Assembly: GCF_002738225.1 (NCBI RefSeq) | Contig: NZ_PEBQ01000150.1 | Span: 1-37,234 of the forward strand | Origin: Acetobacter pomorum | Lineage (GTDB): Bacteria > Pseudomonadota > Alphaproteobacteria > Acetobacterales > Acetobacteraceae | DNA: 37,234 nucleotides | Direction: 5' to 3' | Shown here: positions 34,451 through 37,234 of the stretch, piece after piece | Layout: each line of letters starts with the position of its first letter | How positions within the stretch are numbered: the first letter of the stretch is position 1 | Notes under the pieces: generated by a model | What the model was told of the DNA's origin: nothing | Database searches by the model: none | What the model saw: the letters and a program-made list of their open reading frames with translations, nothing else | Translations under genes and position numbers: made by a program

Positions 34451-35407
34451 ATGACGCAAGATAGCTTTATTCCCGTTATTGATCTTGCTCCAGCCCGTGA
34501 AGGTGATAATGCCTTGGTGGGAAAGCAGATTCATGATGCGTTTGTTTCATCTGGATTTTGTTATATAAAAAATCATGGTATTTCAGATGAATGTATCACA
34601 GAGCTAAAAAAACAGGCGCTGGATTTTTTTCATCTTCCACTTTCTGAAAAAGATCGCTATCGGCCCAAGCAAGCTGTGCGTGGATTTAACGCGCTGAATC
34701 GTACCATCATGTATGGTGCAGATCGACCGGATTATAAAGAATTTTATCAGATAGGCCCAGAGTTTCCTCCTTCATCTGGGCAAAAACCACCACAAAACGA
34801 GTTGCAGGGACCCAACGTTTGGCCAGAAGGCCGTCCTGCGTTCAGGGATGCATTTTTAGCGTATTATAAAGCTGTTGCTGAATGCGGGCAGATACTTTTG
34901 AAAGCTGTTGCCAATTCGTTAAATCTTGAAAGTAATTTTTTCGAGAAAAAATATCATTATCCACTGCAAAGAACACAAGCAATCTGGTACCCGCCTGCAG
35001 AGGCAGCTCATGAAGCAGAAAGCATAACCTATGGGGTTGCGCCGCACACAGATTATGGATGCATTACACTCTTGTGGCAGGATGATACTGGTGGGCTGGA
35101 GGTGCAGAACCTTCAGAACGAATGGGTATCTGCCGTGCCTATTCCTGGCACATTGGTGATTAATATTGGTGATCTGTTGTGTCGTTGGTCCAACGACCGC
35201 TACCGATCAAACATGCACCGTGTTCTCAATAAGTCTGGAAAAGAACGTTTTTCTATCGCTACATTTTACGATCCTGATTTTGGGGCAGTCATTGACCCGC
35301 GTGATCTGGGGTTGCCAGAAACAGAAGCGTCTCATTATGAGCCTGTTACAGCAGGGGCCTACATTATGGGGCGTATTAGCGAATCTCAAAAGAAAAAAAC
35401 ACTATGA
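34451..35407 (+). CDS. 2-oxoglutarate/Fe(II) oxygenase, isopenicillin N synthase-like family
   Basis: A 318-aa oxygenase with an N-terminal DIOX_N domain ([29 protein letters not shown]) and the core 2OG-FeII_Oxy domain. Iron ligands are His199 and Asp201 in APHTDYG and His256 in SNMHRV. Arg266 and Ser268 ([10 protein letters not shown]) bind 2-oxoglutarate. It resembles plant-type dioxygenases and the bacterial ethylene-forming enzyme group, but the substrate cannot be read off. AGAGGAG lies 9 nt upstream of the ATG. It is downstream of hutD and an inverted repeat, and upstream of a formaldehyde dehydrogenase, which would suit a demethylating oxygenase. It is unrelated in fold subgroup to the PhyH enzyme at 30141. 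Confidence 0.9.
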   Translation: MTQDSFIPVIDLAPAREGDNALVGKQIHDAFVSSGFCYIKNHGISDECITELKKQALDFFHLPLSEKDRYRPKQAVRGFNALNRTIMYGADRPDYKEFYQIGPEFPPSSGQKPPQNELQGPNVWPEGRPAFRDAFLAYYKAVAECGQILLKAVANSLNLESNFFEKKYHYPLQRTQAIWYPPAEAAHEAESITYGVAPHTDYGCITLLWQDDTGGLEVQNLQNEWVSAVPIPGTLVINIGDLLCRWSNDRYRSNMHRVLNKSGKERFSIATFYDPDFGAVIDPRDLGLPETEASHYEPVTAGAYIMGRISESQKKKTL

Positions 35408-35874
35408 AAACTCTTGTGCCAGTCAAAAGATTTGTCGATTACAATGTCAAGTCTCGCGTGAAGACTGATGGCAGCAATGTAGCAACCGAAGGGATCACGA
35501 TGTTTGAGAACCCTTTTGATGAGATCGCGATGGCTATGGAAGCAGATCGTGCCATCCTTGTGCTTGCCAAAGAAAATCCAGAACCACTGGCAGATGCATT
35601 GGGTGCTGCCATTGGGACATCGCATGCAGCGGTAGATTCCGGTTTTGTTTCTAATGACTGTCAGGTTGGATAAACGGGCAAAATTGTTATGCCGGAGCTG
35701 TATCTTGCCTTTGACATTTCCGGTGCGATCCAGCACCTGGCAGGCATGAAAGACAGCTGTGTGATTGTGGCCGTTAATAAGGATCCCGATGCTCCTATCT
35801 TCTAGATTGCAGATTACGGCATTGAGGGGGATTTGTTTGGGATGGTACCGCAACTGACCAAGGCTTTGGCGTAA
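35404..35874 (+). pseudogene. Collapsed etfB-etfA fusion remnant
   Basis: The frame starts like ETF beta ([26 protein letters not shown]), jumps through ADRAILV, then continues with the C-terminal FAD domain of ETF alpha ([27 protein letters not shown]). A TAA at 35671-35673 replaces an expected Gln, and a TAG at 35803-35805 another Gln before IADYGIEGDLF. The alpha C-terminus still ends normally at 35874. Thus most of etfB and the N-terminal half of etfA are deleted, and two C-to-T nonsense changes followed. The ATG overlaps the oxygenase stop (ATGA). ETF normally carries electrons from acyl-CoA and other flavin dehydrogenases to the quinone pool. Confidence 0.85.
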
Positions 35875-35893
35875 TTTTTTACAAGAATGGAGT

Positions 35894-37015
35894 ATGAATA
35901 TGGACGTAAAAGCGGCCGTTGCGTTTGAAGCCGGTAAGCCTTTGGAAATTGAAACGGTGCAACTGGAAGGCCCGCGAGCGGGTGAAGTTCTGGTTGAAAT
36001 AAAAGCAACCGGTTTATGCCATACAGATAAATATACTTTGTCTGGCGCAGACCCTGAAGGATTGTTCCCGGCTATTCTGGGTCATGAAGGTGCAGGCATT
36101 GTGCGAGAAGTTGGGCCTGGGGTAACCCACCTTAAGCCTGGTGACCATGTTATCCCGCTTTACACGCCGGAATGTCGGGAATGTAAATCCTGCCTTTCTC
36201 GCAAAACTAACTTGTGCACATCTATCCGGGCAACGCAGGGTAAGGGGTTAATGCCTGATGGTACCTCGCGTTTTTCCTACAAAGGGCAATCCATTCACCA
36301 CTATATGGGGTGTTCCACATTTGCGAACTATACGGTTCTGCCAGAAATTGCATTAGCCAAAATTCGTTCCGATGCACCGTTTGACAAGGTTTGTTACATT
36401 GGTTGTGGCGTGACAACAGGTATTGGTGCGGTGCTGTTTACTGCTAAAGTTGAGGCAGGCTCCACCGTTATCGTGTTTGGGTTGGGCGGCATTGGGCTGA
36501 ATGTGATTCAGGGAGCCAAAATGGTTGGCGCCGACCGCATTATTGGGGTGGATATCAACCCTAATCGCGCGGGCATTGCAACCAAATTTGGCATGACAGA
36601 TTTTGTGAATCCTAAAGATCTTGGGCCAAATGGAGACCTCGTCGGCCATCTTATTGAACTGACAGATGGTGGAGCAGACTATACGTTTGAGTGTGTGGGT
36701 AATCCCACGCTTATGCGGCAGGCATTGGAATCGGCTCATCGCGGCTGGGGTGTTTCCACCATTATTGGTGTCGCAAGTGCTGGTCAGGAAATTAGCACGA
36801 GGCCATTCCAACTTGTTACAGGTCGTCGCTGGATTGGGTCAGCTTTTGGGGGTGCGCGCGGGCGTACCGATGTGCCAAAAATTGTGGACTGGTATATGGA
36901 CCACAAGATCAATATTGATGACCTGATTACCCATAAACTACCACTAGAGCAGATTAACGAAGGGTTTGATATGATGACCCGAGGCGAAAGTATTCGCACA
37001 GTTGTGGAATATTGA
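35894..37015 (+). CDS. S-(hydroxymethyl)glutathione dehydrogenase / class III alcohol dehydrogenase
   Basis: A 373-aa zinc-dependent medium-chain dehydrogenase that oxidises S-hydroxymethylglutathione, the formaldehyde-glutathione adduct, with NAD. Catalytic zinc ligands are Cys42 (GLCHTD), His64 (LGHEGAG) and the Cys of GCGVTTG. Structural zinc ligands are Cys94, 97, 100 and 108. [15 protein letters not shown] is the Rossmann loop and [12 protein letters not shown] the NAD strand. [18 protein letters not shown] and [14 protein letters not shown] are typical of class III. The ATG at 35894 has GGAG nearby; an ATG two codons later is possible. It is downstream of the oxygenase and the dead etf, and likely co-transcribed with them. 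Confidence 0.93.
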   Translation: MNMDVKAAVAFEAGKPLEIETVQLEGPRAGEVLVEIKATGLCHTDKYTLSGADPEGLFPAILGHEGAGIVREVGPGVTHLKPGDHVIPLYTPECRECKSCLSRKTNLCTSIRATQGKGLMPDGTSRFSYKGQSIHHYMGCSTFANYTVLPEIALAKIRSDAPFDKVCYIGCGVTTGIGAVLFTAKVEAGSTVIVFGLGGIGLNVIQGAKMVGADRIIGVDINPNRAGIATKFGMTDFVNPKDLGPNGDLVGHLIELTDGGADYTFECVGNPTLMRQALESAHRGWGVSTIIGVASAGQEISTRPFQLVTGRRWIGSAFGGARGRTDVPKIVDWYMDHKINIDDLITHKLPLEQINEGFDMMTRGESIRTVVEY

Positions 37016-37037
37016 CCTGTAAAGGGTTAGGTTGATC

Positions 37038-37080
37038 ACGCCATGTCATGTTAGCAAGTTCTGATATGACATGGTGTCTT
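37038..37080 (+). terminator. Probable weak terminator after the formaldehyde dehydrogenase
   Basis: CCATGTCAT (37041-37049) pairs perfectly with ATGACATGG (37066-37074), with a few further pairs outside including one wobble, over a 16-nt loop. It is followed by GTGTCTTTCTG, a poor T-tract. It lies 22 nt after the stop. The rest of the gap to the window end shows no supported gene. Confidence 0.45.
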
Positions 37081-37234
37081 TCTGCGTTTATATTTTGACG
37101 CGCAGGGAGAACTTTCTTGGCATGATAATTTTGTAGCCAGACCATTACGTCACTCAGACGTATTACGGCGTGTCGCCAGTTAAGCCCTAAGTGTGGCACG
37201 TGAGGGTTGTACTTTGTGTCTGCGTGTGCTGACT

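Noticed and set aside
36954..37234. Minus-strand frame open to the window end
   Set aside because: It overlaps the 3' end of the formaldehyde dehydrogenase and the hairpin after it; no recognised motif. It could be the tail of a gene outside the window, but I cannot support it.
1..37234. CRISPR arrays, tRNA or rRNA genes, phage or plasmid modules, defence systems
   Set aside because: I looked for regularly spaced repeats, cloverleaf-like segments, integrases and defence motifs and found none I could support.

Overview
The window looks like chromosomal DNA of an alphaproteobacterium, most likely an acetic acid bacterium (Acetobacteraceae). This is an inference from the overall flavour of the proteins and from dense accessory catabolic operons; no rRNA or housekeeping marker is present to settle it. 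There are no tRNA or rRNA genes and no CRISPR array. Almost everything is small-molecule uptake, catabolism and its regulation.

Layout. (1) 1-1142: a decayed dicarboxylate:cation symporter gene on the minus strand, divergent from a GntR/FCD regulator (1639-2373). (2) 2487-8725: a plus-strand run of a MocR-type regulator, a small ABM monooxygenase-fold protein, a Tm-1-like protein, a TIM-barrel PEP-hydrolase-family protein, a secreted MRJP/yellow-family protein and an MFS exporter; substrate unknown. (3) 8739-8971: remnant of an IS3-type transposase OrfA. (4) 9124-12469: LysR regulator divergent from a class III CoA-transferase and an acyl-CoA dehydrogenase. (5) 12493-20265: a complete five-step hut pathway, with hutC and hutI on minus and hutF, hutG, hutU and hutH on plus, closed by a strong terminator. 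(6) 20324-34407: an accessory region around hut, with an FMN 2-hydroxyacid oxidase, an IlvD-type dehydratase, a TonB-dependent receptor, an NCS1 permease, a polar amino acid ABC transporter, a PhyH-type 2-oxoglutarate oxygenase, a HisC-like aminotransferase, an FAD D-2-hydroxyacid dehydrogenase and HutD. (7) 34451-37015: a second, unrelated 2-oxoglutarate/Fe(II) oxygenase, a collapsed etfB-etfA fusion pseudogene and a glutathione-dependent formaldehyde dehydrogenase.

How the parts may work together. Histidine goes HutH -> HutU -> HutI -> HutF -> HutG to glutamate plus formate. A shared motif close to TTGTATRTAC lies inside or against the predicted promoters of hutI, hutU, the PhyH oxygenase/ABC operon and the HisC-like gene, so HutC may control a regulon much wider than hut. 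The added enzymes suggest a funnel feeding non-canonical histidine derivatives into hut. Both an FMN-type and an FAD-type 2-hydroxyacid oxidase plus a HisC-like aminotransferase could turn imidazolelactate, via imidazolepyruvate, into histidine. Two 2-oxoglutarate oxygenases followed by a formaldehyde dehydrogenase fit oxidative N-demethylation of methylated histidines. The TonB receptor, ABC transporter and NCS1 permease would bring the substrates in. This funnel is a hypothesis built from gene content, promoter motifs and family chemistry, not a demonstrated pathway.
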